From positions 8,725,938 to 8,789,937 of the forward strand of contig CM052358.1 in the NCBI GenBank assembly GCA_028551475.1: 64,000 nt of DNA, read 5' to 3'. Below the pieces are notes generated by a model. The model was not told where the DNA came from, made no database searches, and saw nothing but the letters and a program-made list of their open reading frames with translations. Position numbers and translations under genes: made by a program. This stretch comes from Casuarina equisetifolia. Taxonomy: Eukaryota; Streptophyta; Magnoliopsida; Fagales; Casuarinaceae. Position 1 is the first letter of the stretch. Each line of letters starts with the position of its first letter. Of this stretch, positions 13,279 to 24,156 are shown piece after piece.

Positions 13279-13935
13279 TATTAAAAAAAAAAATCAGTCT
13301 CAAAGGAGGCCAAGAGTACCACAATAACTTAGTTTATCACAAAACATTGAAATTTTCTTTAAGAGAGCAAAGCATACCTGATTTTGGCTCTATAAGCTTA
13401 ATGTAAGGCTGATTACCAACCATATTCTCTCCTCAAGCATTAGCCCAACGAGACAGCTCCAAAACCACATTGAAAATCCAGCTTTTGGTGAGTTCTCTTT
13501 ATTGTTTGTGTGTTCTATGTGTAGGATAAACGGTAGTTTCTAATATTCTTATGAACATCTTGTTTTTGACCCTTGGAAGACCAAAATTATGGTATTCCTC
13601 TTATAGGTCAAGATGCTCAACTCAAGCCCAAATCTTTAAAGGTCCATTACTTTGATTCATGTTATACCTAAAATGGTTTATATGTGTATATATAAGAGTT
13701 AAGGAATGAACTTAGCCATACTATTTATATGTTACACAAATAAGTCTAACTCATTACAATCCTATTAAGCAAAACATTGGCCTAAACTAATACCTTCATA
13801 TTTAACAAATTAGAACATATATGTCACTTAATTAAACCAATTGAAAAGTTGCATCAATATATCCCAAATAGGAGAACTTATTAATGTTCATTAATATAAG
13901 CCCTCATACAATAAGTCTATTAAAATAAACTATCA
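13279..13935 (-). repeat. 3' LTR of the copia element
   Basis: It aligns along its whole length with 18473-19119. Shared blocks include TTAATGTAAGGC, TTGGAAGA-CAAAATT, CAAGCCCAAATCTT and AATATATCCCA. Its sense 5' terminus reads TGATAG, a decayed TGTTAG, directly after the polypurine tract. The outer boundary is uncertain by a few bases because of an A-run. Confidence 0.88.
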
Positions 13936-13950
13936 TTCTCTCACTTGGGC
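13936..13950 (-). other. Polypurine tract (PPT) of the copia element
   Basis: On the minus strand the sequence GCCCAAGTGAGAGAA directly precedes the 3' LTR. It resembles the common plant copia PPT (CCAAGTGGGAGAATG). In an active element it would prime plus-strand DNA synthesis. Confidence 0.75.
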
Positions 13951-14129
13951 TAATTAATATGATTAAAATAAGCAACTTTAAAAATATATATGTTTTGAAA
14001 AAAAAATAATTTGATCTTTCTATTAATCTAGTGACAATTCTTAAAAGTTAATCATATCCCACAAAATCTCAAACTTTGAACTATTGTAGTAATTGTAATA
14101 ATTTGATCTTTATATTCTGCTCAGGGCTT

Positions 14130-14610
14130 CCAAGCATATTGAATTAACCAACTATTTCAAAATTTTATAAGTATTAGTAAATTAGGCCTTTAAGTTGGCC
14201 AACATTGCCATGTCCACAGTAATAATTACCACCATAATTAGATCTAAAAATCTTGATATTTTTTCCTAACTATTTTTTAACTTCAATTCTATACTCCTTG
14301 AATTTATCAAAGAATTTAGACTTCTCCTTAATTAAGTATACATATCCATGACGGGAAAAGTTATCAATTAATGTGATAAATAAAAGCTTGCACACAATAA
14401 AGCCTTATAAAGACTACTTATATTGGTGTGAATGACTTCTAAATAGTAAGAACTATGGATTGCAATCTTCTTCTTTATTTTGATCATTTTGTCTATACAA
14501 CAATTTACACATTTCTAAATCACTGTCAAAAGTAGGCAAGATGTTTGACATGATCAACCTTTCTACTCTTTCTTTAAAAATATAACTGAGTTTCTTATGC
14601 CATAATGTGT
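14130..14610 (-). pseudogene. Copia GAG-pre-integrase and integrase core remnant
   Basis: The minus-strand translation from 14601 gives WHKKLSYIFKERVERL, the zinc-binding pre-integrase motif. Further on are an HTNI segment, then ITLIDNFSRHGYVYLIKEKSK (14391-14320) and RSNYGGNYY (about 14245-14217). These match copia integrase blocks HTDI, DDFSRYGY and RSDxGGEY. The catalytic Asp and Glu positions carry Asn or other residues, and stops occur between blocks. Similarity is lost after about 14130. Confidence 0.85.
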
Positions 14611-15040
14611 AAGACCTATCTTTAAGTAAAGGTCTTCAAGGAACAACATGCTTAGCATTAAATGCCATGTAAATGTTATGAGAATATAAACATAATTTAT
14701 ACAATCCATTTAATAATATACAACTACAAACTTGGTTTAAATTATAAAACATACTTACATCATGGCTCTTAAACTCAAAAGTGTAGCCATTTAGTCAAAA
14801 TGGATATAAAACCAAATTTTGTCTAAAGGATGATACATAGAAAATGTAATACAAAGTCATCCTATAACCAATGTTCGAAATTAGGATAATAACTCCTACA
14901 AATTCTACATTTTTTTTTATGTTGTTCCCAGTTGTAAGTTATAGTTCTTCATTTCCGTTTCTCTTGCTTATGAGTCCTTGGATAGTAAAAACAAAATGGT
15001 TAGTTGTTATACTACCAAGCCATTAAGAATTGGATGGTAC

Positions 15041-15268
15041 TTATAATGGACTAAATTCATAAAGATGTGCCAAAAAATTACTATCTTGTCCATCACATTT
15101 ATCTAACCAAAGTTTGTACTTATTGTATTCTTTCTTTACATGACTATTCTTCTTGCAAAAGAAGCATTTAACAAAATTCTTTTTAAAAGATGTGTTCACC
15201 ACTTTTAGAGGATTACTAGTAGACCATTCATTTTTGGATATAATATGAGTAACTCTATGAGTCATCAA
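15041..15268 (-). pseudogene. Copia gag zinc-knuckle remnant
   Basis: The open stretch encodes CFFCKKNSHVKKEY (15166-15125), a CCHC knuckle whose last Cys has become Tyr, followed by NKYKLWLDK. This matches the copia gag pattern CFFCKKKGHMKKDC-KYKxWLEK. Upstream on the minus strand (15420-15285) is a NSLLS-IAIEEE remnant, like the copia gag block LNELISxCVQEEE. Confidence 0.8.
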
Positions 15269-15284
15269 TTTAAACTTCTTACCT

Positions 15285-17520
15285 TTCCTTTATCTATCCT
15301 CATTAGGAAGCCATGAAATTACAAAGCTAATGCTACCTTCTTACTCTTCCTCAATCGCAATCTATGACAATAGGCTATTTAAAGACCATGTCTCATTCGG
15401 AGAGAGATATATATAGTAAGCATATATCTAAAATTATATGAAGAGTTACAACTTAACAAAATATAAATATTGATGAAATATCTACAACATACAAATAGAC
15501 ATCTCAATGAGTATAAGCATTAGAAAATTTTTAAATGACAAGATATGAATAAGAGGAATGTAAAGTGAATAAACAAAAAAAATAAAAAAATAAAATAAAA
15601 TAGTAATGACAATAATCCAAAGTTCAAAGAATGGAGATGCAACTTTCAAGAGTATCACATATTTAACCAACCAAATTTATGTTAAAATGAACAAAAAATT
15701 GAAGTAGTACATAAAATAATCAATAACTAAAAAAATGGACATGCAATTTTTGGGAACAATGGTATGCATGTTCCATTAATCAAACTATATTGGACCAAAT
15801 AACCAGTTTTAACACTCACCTTAAATCAACTAATTAGTTGTCATACAGTTAGAATCAAAGGATGAAACCTCTAGTTTAAAAAGCATAATGAAACCAAATT
15901 ATTACAAGAAGAATAAATTGAAGCTTGAACTAGTCTTTCATCATAAAATAATATGTTTTGTTCTTTAAGATTAACACCTTAAGGTCTTGGCAAGAACAAA
16001 AAGCATGGAGAAAAATAAGACAACAAAAAAAGATGAATAGAACAAGCAATTGTATAAGGGTGGTGGGTCATTCTGAATGCCCTTAAACTCCTTAAGGACC
16101 CACTTTGTAGCCATTATTATAGCCTAAGATGTAAAAGTAGGAGTTTAGAGAGAGAAAACAAACAAAATGTTTCAAGCAAGATTACAAGCTTACTCTTTAT
16201 TGTTATTTTATTCATAAGGATGTAAGTGTGCTAGCTCTTTACCTTAACTTTGATTTTTTTTTTCCTTATAACAATGCTATGACATTGTTTTGAAACTTTG
16301 TTACACTAGAATAGCAAAAAAATAGAGAGAGAAGGAAAGAAGAGATCAAGGAGACAAGAAGGAAAGAAAATTTCCTACTTTAGAGATAAATAAGAAGAAA
16401 TAGTACATGAGAAAAGGAATAGATTAGAAAATAGGAAAGAAGATGGATTAAATGGACTAGCGTAAGGAGAAAAGAAGAAAAAAATGGATTAGAAAAAAAA
16501 TAGAAGGTGCCATGGTTTCTTATGTTTTCCATGATTTTCAAATACCACACACAAAGAGAGTGTGTGAAAGAGAGAGAATGAAAGAATAAGGGAGGTTGTA
16601 GGTTTGGAGGTTTGCAATAACCATTGGAATAGAGGAAGGGAGATGAGAAAGTGTAAGTTTGGCTAATTGGCTTGATATATAAAGGAGAAAAAAAAGATAA
16701 AAAGAATGGAAAAAAATAAGTTGTTGTGATTTTTAAATAGCACATGGAGAAAAATAAGACAAAAAAAAAAAGAATGATACCAATACTACATAAAGGAGGC
16801 AAGTCTTTCTAAATGTCCTAAAGTTCCTTAAGAATCTAATTCATGATTATCACCCTAGCCTAGGATGTAAAAGCCTAAGTTTAAAGAAAGAGAATAAAGA
16901 AAATATTTCACACAAGATTGCAAGCTTACTCTTTGTTACTACTTTATACACCTAAATCTACACAAAAGGATGAAAGAGAGAGAAAGAGAGAGAAACAAGG
17001 AAAAAGGAGGGGAGATTGTGGGTTTACACTAACTAATAGGATAAAATAAAGGAGATGGGAAATAATGGGTTTGGTTAAATGGCTTGATATGTAAAGAGAA
17101 AAAAGCAAGGAGAGAAAAGGGAGACAAATTCGAAAGAAAGAAATAAGACATGTGAGAGAGAAAAAGAAAATAAATAGATCATACCACACTTTCAAATATC
17201 ATATAGAAAGAGAAAGTGAGAAAGAAAGATACATAAATGTACCTGCTTATAACAATTCACACATCCCATATGATTTTTATTCCTTTGGTTGGTATTGAAT
17301 TTTAAGAAAAGACCTACTAAGAGACAAAGACATATAGAAAGAAAGAAGAAGTAACACAAATGTCTAATGCAACCATTTAAACTTCTCTATGCTCATTATG
17401 AAGCCATGAAAGTAAAATACTGATATAGCCTTCTTACTTCTCATCCTCTCCTTTTCAGTTGTAACTTATGTTAATAGGGCATTAAAAGACCGTTTCTCAT
17501 CCTAATAGATATATAATGTC
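15285..17520 (-). repeat. Internal duplications and purine-rich block inside the copia element
   Basis: Three direct duplications can be seen: 15285-15420 with 17385-17520 (a gag segment), 15995-16215 with 16742-16955, and 16565-16705 with 16975-17110. Between them the plus strand is strongly purine-rich (GAGAAAG-type, about 16290-17230). The duplicated gag piece shows the block arose by segmental duplication or nested insertion after, or during, transposition. Confidence 0.75.
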
Positions 17521-17539
17521 TTAAGTGATGTCAAACTTA

Positions 17540-18019
17540 GTTGACAAAGAATTAAATACCTCATTCATAACACAATCATCAAGCAAAAAGATATTTATAG
17601 CCTTGACTTTTAATTGTGACTTAATCATTCTTATAATGTAGCTCTTTAATCACCTTATGTATAATTATATCTCATAAAAAACAATTCCTTCATGAGTATA
17701 AAGATCTTCACCTTTAAATAGACTTTGTACCATATAGTAATAGCATTTAGAAACTCTTTAGCAATATATTCAATGGGTAAACAACTCTTCAAGGGATCAC
17801 CATTCATCTTCTTCATTAGCACTAGGCATAAGTGATCACAATTTTACCCATAAGTGAAATTTGTTTGTGTTCCTTAAAATTGCTATAAGTCAAAGCAACT
17901 AGTTTACTTTTAGTTATAGTTGTATAAATATTTGCAATTTCCATGAAATTATAATAAATCTTCTTTCCACTTGATAAAGTTTTATCCAATAAAAACTTCA
18001 ATAGTGATAGCATTGCCAT
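17540..18019 (-). pseudogene. Copia gag (UBN2-like) remnant
   Basis: Minus-strand frames give IYYNFMEIANIYTTITKSKL (within 18019-17822) and, nearer 17540, EVFNSLSTKFDIT. They match the copia gag pattern IREYIMEMSHLASKLKALK and the LxSLPxQFDQF block. There are several stops and frameshifts. I saw no intact gag start between here and the 5' LTR. Confidence 0.6.
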
Positions 18020-18457
18020 TTATGGAGAAGATAAGTTTAATATTACAAAACTTTCAAATGTAATTTAGATGCACTTAATTTCTCTAAATGAGAATAATAG
18101 TCAAAATTTTGGTCGTAAACAAGCCTCCTACATGCCTCCACATACCACCAAAAGTCTCTACCAATCCAACCTAATTCAAACTAGTTTAGACTTAATTCAA
18201 ATCATTTTATCAATTGGTTCACCTTTTGTTCAATTAATTATTAGGTTGAAAACAACCTCCGTATATATGCTAGCCATGTCCCTCATGACCAATAGTGACA
18301 TTAATTTTTTGATTTGACACCTTTAAGTACCAAGTTTTAGCTAAATGATTATTTCCAAAACTTATAAACCCAAAAAACAAAAACTCTAATTTTTATCCCA
18401 AAATCACAATATCAAGTTGAATTTTCATGAATTTTGTATTTTAAATGAAGTTAAAAG

Positions 18458-18470
18458 GGCTTTGATATCA
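18458..18470 (-). other. Primer binding site of the copia element
   Basis: On the minus strand TGATATCAAAGCC lies two bases after the end of the 5' LTR. It differs at two positions from TGGTATCAGAGCC, the complement of initiator tRNA-Met used by plant copia elements. Confidence 0.85.
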
Positions 18471-18472
18471 AT

Positions 18473-19119
18473 TATTAGGAAAAATCAATCTCAAACGAGG
18501 CTAAAAACACTATAATTGACTTAGCCTATCATAAAACATACAAATGTTCTTTAGGAAGAAAATATACTTGCTTTCAGCTTCATAAACTTAATGTAAGGCC
18601 AATTAGTAACCGTGTTCTCTCCTTCACATAATCCTAATGAGACATTTCCAAATCTATTTTAAAAATTAAGCTTCTTGTGATTTCTCTTTGTTGTTTAAGT
18701 ATTTTATTGTAAGATAAATAGTAATTTCTAATGTTTTTTCAAATAGCTTGTCTTTAAACCTTGGAAGATCAAAATTGTAAGTTTGCCCTTATGGGCCAAT
18801 ATGCTCACCTTAAGCCCAAATCTTCAAAGATTCATTACTTATTCACATTATACCCAAAATGGTTTATATATGCATAAGTGAGAGTTAGAAAAAGGATTCA
18901 ACTATATTAATTATTTGTTACACATATATGCTTGACTCATCACAATCATATTATCTAAGCATTAGTTTATACTAATACCTCCATATTTAACAAATGAGAA
19001 CATACATATCACTTAATTAGATCAATTAAAACATTGTATCAATATATCCCAGTAGGAGGACTTCTTGATGTCCATTAATATAAGCTCACATACTGCAAGT
19101 TTATGAAAATAGACTAACA
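18473..19119 (-). repeat. 5' LTR of the copia element
   Basis: It is the partner of 13279-13935. On the plus strand it ends in CTAACA (19114-19119), the expected copia terminus, and begins with TATTAGG, a decayed TGTTAGG. Confidence 0.88.
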
Positions 19120-19911
19120 CTTGTGTTAGCATGTACATAAAGGAAGTGTTAAGGGTAAGTGTTGCCCTATATTAAATTCATGAAAATGGATCATTAGCCT
19201 TATAAATAATCAGGATTTCTTACCCAATGTCTTAAAGTTTTGAATATTAGACACTTAGTCTCACATTAGAAAGAAAAACACATGCAAAATGCCTTATAAG
19301 TATTTGATTACTCCTTTCCAATAAGCTTTTTGGGAAGGGTAGACTTAGGTCGTCAAGATAGTATTGAAGTTAGGGATTCTTCCATGTCTACTAACTTAAA
19401 TCTTATAGTTGGGCTAGTTCTTTGCTAGCAAAAAAAAAAAATCAAGCTCGAATTGTGAAGGAATATTAAACACTTAGTCACATGCCAAAAATAAAAGCGT
19501 TTATGAAGTATCTTAAAAGCCTTGAACACTCATTTTTACAATGAGGCCTTTTGGGAAAGGTGGATATGGGCTTTCAAGATTTGGGATATTCAACAAATTA
19601 TATAATACAAAACATAAAACAAAAGACATTATCTCCTAACTTGCTTAAAAAGATTATTTTAGAGAGTGAAAGTGATACAAAGTATAGAGGAAAAGACACT
19701 AATCATTCAAGAGAATGGGAGAGAGAGTGATACAAAGGAGATGTATCCAATGTTGTCATTGCCACCAGACCATAACTTGCTAAGAATAGTTTCCTAATTA
19801 TTGTTCCAACTAGACCTTAATGCACTCATAATATATTTTAAGTAAGAACATGCATACATGGCCACCAAATTCAATAAAAAAATATTTGATAACTTTATCT
19901 CAAGGATGATG

Positions 19912-20465
19912 TCATCCAATGAGCTTCACTATGAGGCAAAATTGGTGTCATTCAAGATCTTAATCTTGCACGTGATGTTATTGTTGTCATCCAACAAGCT
20001 TCACCTTAAGGCAAAGTTAATCTTTTACGAGTTGGAGTATATGGACAGGGGAACATTTTACCTCAAACTCATGCACAACCAACATTGTTCTCCATACTTA
20101 GAGGTACTTGCCATGTTGGCAACCTTCCTTTAATAAAGCAAATAGTGATTGACAAGGCCTTTGCTATTATCAACATTGTCTTGAATTAACTAAGTAAGAG
20201 CAAGGATAAGAGGAAGCCATATGAAAAGGCTAGTAAAAGCCATGCAATGGGAGCTAAGTATAGAAATATTTAGCAACCCAAAAGTGTTCACTATCATAAT
20301 CTCACACTTGACATCATCGTCTAATGAGCTTCACTTTTAGGCACAGTCAATCTTCAATTCTTTGAAGTTAACATAATTGAGAGTTTGTCTTTCTTACTTG
20401 CACTCCTCAAACCCTTTTCTCCATGTGTGAAGTATATGTCATGTCAACAATCCTCCTTAAAGAAC
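19912..20465 (+). repeat. Imperfect direct repeats around TCATCcAATGAGCTTCAC
   Basis: Three diverged copies start near 19912, 19983 and 20307. Each has TCATC-AA--AGCTTCAC followed by AGGCA-A-T-AATCTT. The second and third copies stay alignable for about 160 bp (to about 20140 and 20465). No reading frame is conserved across them. Confidence 0.65.
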
Positions 20466-20710
20466 AACTTTTGCACAATAATCACCTTAGAGGCCTTAAT
20501 TATATGCTTTCAATTAGTCACATATGAAGTTGATCCTCCTATCATCTATTCAATTAGTTCCAATTATGCATGGAGTTGACATAACAAGACTTGGACCAAT
20601 TGGTGCCAATGGCTTCAAATTCATTCCCAGATCCACACCTTTGTGTGAGATGGCTAGTTGTTAATACCATTAAGCAATTGTTTACATGCTTGGGTCTTGA
20701 CTTACAAGTT

Positions 20711-20723
20711 TGGTATCATAGGC
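20711..20723 (+). other. PBS-like sequence (initiator tRNA-Met)
   Basis: TGGTATCATAGGC matches TGGTATCAGAGCC at 11 of 13 positions. It follows a TGGGTCTTGACTTACAAG segment of the type that ends many plant LTRs. It suggests a second, plus-strand LTR fragment ending near 20707. No internal coding domain follows. Confidence 0.4.
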
Positions 20724-21260
20724 ATATGCTACCAACTCTTGTTTTAACTTTAGATGACTTCTAGATTTCTAAAGTACTACACATGTGGCTTTAGTAACAA
20801 TCATTTACATTATCAAGAGCGCCCATAGTACAATTTTAGGCTTTATTATAAAAGAATAATGGAGAAACTACATAAACTTGCAAAGAATGACAATTAAATA
20901 GTGCCTTGAATGCTTTGAGAAAGCTTTTAGATTTACCTCAAGATGACTCTAGCTTCCTTGCAATTAACTAGTATAAGATTTAGCTTTGGTTAAGGATTAA
21001 CAATCAATGAATCAAGATGATATATTTTAGCCTTACCAACATAACATTTTAGGCCCATGATCATAACAATATCAACTTACTATTATTTAATTTAGGTATT
21101 ATGTCTTTAGGCTTCTCTTAAAGGCCTAGATCTATCTCTTCTAAAAAGTTTGTTTAGAGTATTCAAGGCTCATAAAGTACTTCACAGGTGCTTTTCTTTC
21201 CAATGTGGGACTAAGTATTTAATAAGTTTAATGTATATAGTTGTTGGCATATACTAGTGT

Positions 21261-23127
21261 GGGACATTACCAAGACACTATGTTAGGTCCCAACAACGTG
21301 GGAGGAAGCATGCATGACCATACTTATGTTATTGTAAAGCATTCTTTTTGTTGATGTATGAAGGGCATAGCTTTAATTGAAAGACATAACCTAGTTTTTT
21401 ATAATGTAAAGGGGTTGAATGATAGGTAAGCCAAATCATGATAAAGGGCAATAGAAAGCATGAAGGTTGAGGTAACAGTCTATGGACACTGTAACTTGCA
21501 CAACCTACACGTTACTTGTAAAACAACCTCTTTAAAAGGGAGGAGAAATGAATGGAAAAAGGTAACTATTTGCAACCAAGTAAATGATTTTGGTTTGGAG
21601 GTTGGCTTTCTCAAAAAGTCATGAACACTCATTTTAGATTGCTAAGAAGAAGTTCTTGGAGTTGTTCCTCCAGTAATTGCCCCTAACCAAACCCAAACAC
21701 ATTCACCAACTTTGGCTCATACCGGCTACTAAATTGTGGTCCTTCCAATGCTCTCTCTCTCTCTCTCTCTCCTTTTGTGTTTTGGCATTTTATGCTTTCG
21801 GGTTTGGTACTCTCACGTCTTTTTTTCTCCCTTCCCAATTTCGTGTCCTTTTGAGGATTAATTGGATAGTAACTTTGTGCCTTACCTTTTATTTTTTGAC
21901 ATATTTTCTGTAACTTGTTGGTGTCCTTGGCTGAAAAGTCCATGAAAGGAGTAAAAGGAAACTTGCCGTTGAATTGTCTGGGTGTTTGGCGGGAAGGAAG
22001 ACCATGCGTTAGGAGTGGCTCGGCAGCGAGTCTGACGGTTTGAGTAAATGTATTTGGACATTTATGTGTAATGGATTCAATGGAGAACATTATGATCCCA
22101 ACTTTTAGATGTAAAAGTAAATAACACTTGGGCCTAGATGCACCCACATCAAAATATTAGGCTAAGCCAATGATAAAAGAAGAAGAAGACGACGGCAAAC
22201 GCTAAGCTTTTGGGGCTACCTTTCGAATTTAGCGTGCAAGTAAGAAAAGCTGGTTTCGCTTGGTGTATCGGTTTTTCAACGGTCAAGTAATTAACTAACT
22301 TTAGTACGTCATCCCAAGCACATTAAAATGTAGACGACTGCAATAACTTTGTCTACTAGTTGACGAATTAGGAGAATCTCATTAAAAGATCTATGCCTGC
22401 GCTTGAAGGACAATTTTAAGAAGACATTCAATGGAAAAGAAAGAGATAACATGTAACATGATTTGAAGTCATTAAATATTTATAAAAATACAAGTTATGA
22501 CTTGCCAATGTTTGATTTTTGATATCATAGATTGTTATCTAACTCTTGATAGCATTTAATAGGTAAAGGTTTTATTATCATTATTGTTTCAAAGAGATAG
22601 CTTTTTATGAGGATGATTAACTGTTTTTTCCTTTTATCTTGTCAAGGAACAATTGATACTATTATCATTTTTATTTAAGAAAAAAAATTTCATATTGTAA
22701 ATAAGACCAAGTCATCAATTATTGCATAGTGATAAAGACCATTTCCGATCAAATTAATTATCTAAATATCATCAACAGTCCCTGACGTCTTTTCATTAAT
22801 TTTTAAGGTTTATTTTGTTCACGTAAAAGTGAGCGTGTGAAACAAGACAATTCGAGTATTTATAGCGGTTATAATTTCTTAAGGACACCTGTCGATCTAG
22901 CAGGACTAAGAAAAGAACGTGCATGGTCCAAGTAAGATGGCCGGCCCATTGAACCTGATGAGCCGAAGTGGGGAGGAAGTGGATCGCCCAGGACCATCCT
23001 CCCAGCCGAAGTGACGGCAAGGCTGCGCGAAAAAAGAAGGGACTTTCCTTGCTGTCGCCACCGCCATCGTATTAAAGCCCAAAGACTTGACTAATCAAGA
23101 GAGCAAAAACCAAAGGGAAAACTCTGG
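21261..23127. other. Intergenic region upstream of the exportin gene
   Basis: No gene is supported. A (CT)10 run lies at 21751-21771. The last part (about 22800-23127) is richer in GC and probably contains the exportin promoter. I could not assign a TATA box with confidence. Confidence 0.5.
21751..21771. repeat. (CT)10 microsatellite
   Basis: An uninterrupted CT run in intergenic DNA. Confidence 0.96.
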
Positions 23128-24156
23128 CTCTCTCTCTCTCTCTCTCTCGTCGATGTTCCCTATTTTAATCCAAATCAGTTGAAAGGAAAGAATAGAACGC
23201 AAACGCCAACGCTAACAAGGCTTTGGATCTCGGATAGATCCCAATAAGGTTGTTTCCTCTTTTTTCTCTTTTGCTATCACTGATCATTGCGATGGTTCTG
23301 TATGTTTGTTCTTTCCTTTTTTTTGAAGAGTGGAAAAATTTCAAGTGGTGAGAAATGACTTTTATTTTAATTTTTTCTTCATCATTTTTAATCTCTAAGC
23401 TTGATTTTCCTCTTTGCTTTTAGAAAATTTGCAGTGAAAGCTGAGCAGTAGCTATGCTTCAGTGGTCATTGCGATTGGGGAAAATTGAAAATCCAGTGGC
23501 TTCGTTGCAATGACTTCTGTTTGGTCTTTTCCATTTTATTTCATAATTAGACTTGAAATGTCGTTTTGTTTCTGGAAAATTTGCAATGAATACCGAGTTG
23601 TACTTATCTTTGAACCCTTGGTGTTATCATTTTCCCGGGAAAACTTCCTTCCGTTTTCTCTGGAGATGAACAATCGGGTGGCGTATCTAGCTGCCTTGAT
23701 GCATTGGCTCTTCATTGTTTGTTTAAACTTGATTTTCCTTTTTGTTTTAATAGAAAATTGGCAAAAAAAAACTGAATAGTTCTTGTCATTGCGTCTTCGT
23801 TGTTGTCTTTTAGCTGATAGAATTTTCGGAGGAAAATTCACGGTGGTATGCAGGCGTTCATTATTATTTTGATTTTATTGGAAAATTTTGGGATGAAAAC
23901 TTTGTCGCAGTTTTTTAATGAGAATATGCTTCAGACGGTTAATTTTCTTGAAATGAGCCTAGTACCTTTGTGTATCTGAGACCTCAATTTTTTATTTTCC
24001 ATGCATCCGATTGAAGGATTATTTAGTTGATTCTTTCAATAGGATGTAGAAATGAAATGTGATAGTGGATGTTGCAGCAGATGTTCTGCATATTGCTCTG
24101 AAGAAATACCGTTGGTGATGTGGCATTAATTTCATTTATTTCAGATTCTGATTGCA
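23128..24156 (+). other. Probable 5' leader and leader intron of the exportin gene
   Basis: A (CT)n run at 23128-23148 sits in a leader-like segment. A strong acceptor (ATTTCAG) ends at 24144, twelve bases before the start ATG, so the leader is probably spliced. The donor is not certain; one candidate is near 23249. The stretch 23250-24144 contains no coding exon that I can recognise. Confidence 0.5.

Larger units (their letters stand above)
13279..19119 (-). mobile_element. Degenerate Ty1/copia LTR retrotransposon
   Basis: Two direct repeats of about 650 bp (13279-13935 and 18473-19119) flank 4.5 kb. Read on the minus strand the order is: 5' LTR, a PBS like TGGTATCAGAGCC at 18470-18458, gag remnants, a zinc knuckle, GAG-pre-integrase, integrase core, a polypurine tract at 13950-13936, and 3' LTR. 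This is the copia order. The coding part is broken by many stops. Reverse transcriptase and RNase H appear deleted, because the integrase remnant ends within about 0.2 kb of the polypurine tract. The LTRs match at roughly three quarters of positions by eye, so the insertion is old. I found no convincing 5-bp target duplication. Confidence 0.9.
19240..21260. mobile_element. Candidate transposon remnant with inverted and direct repeats
   Basis: A block containing CACTTAGTC-CACAT-G-AAAGA followed by a TTTTGGGAA-GGT-GA segment occurs twice in direct orientation (about 19248-19370 and 19466-19585). It occurs once inverted at about 21140-21235, where the plus strand reads TTTCTTTCCAATGTGGGACTAAG. 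The inverted pair spans over 90 bases. Inside are direct repeats (19912-20465). No transposase is readable. It could be a non-autonomous or foldback DNA element, or LTR fragments rearranged head-to-head. Confidence 0.5.

Noticed and set aside
16380-17195. Minus-strand ORFs that look like multi-pass membrane proteins
   Set aside because: The Phe/Leu/Ser-rich translations come from reading the polypyrimidine strand of the purine-rich copia interior.
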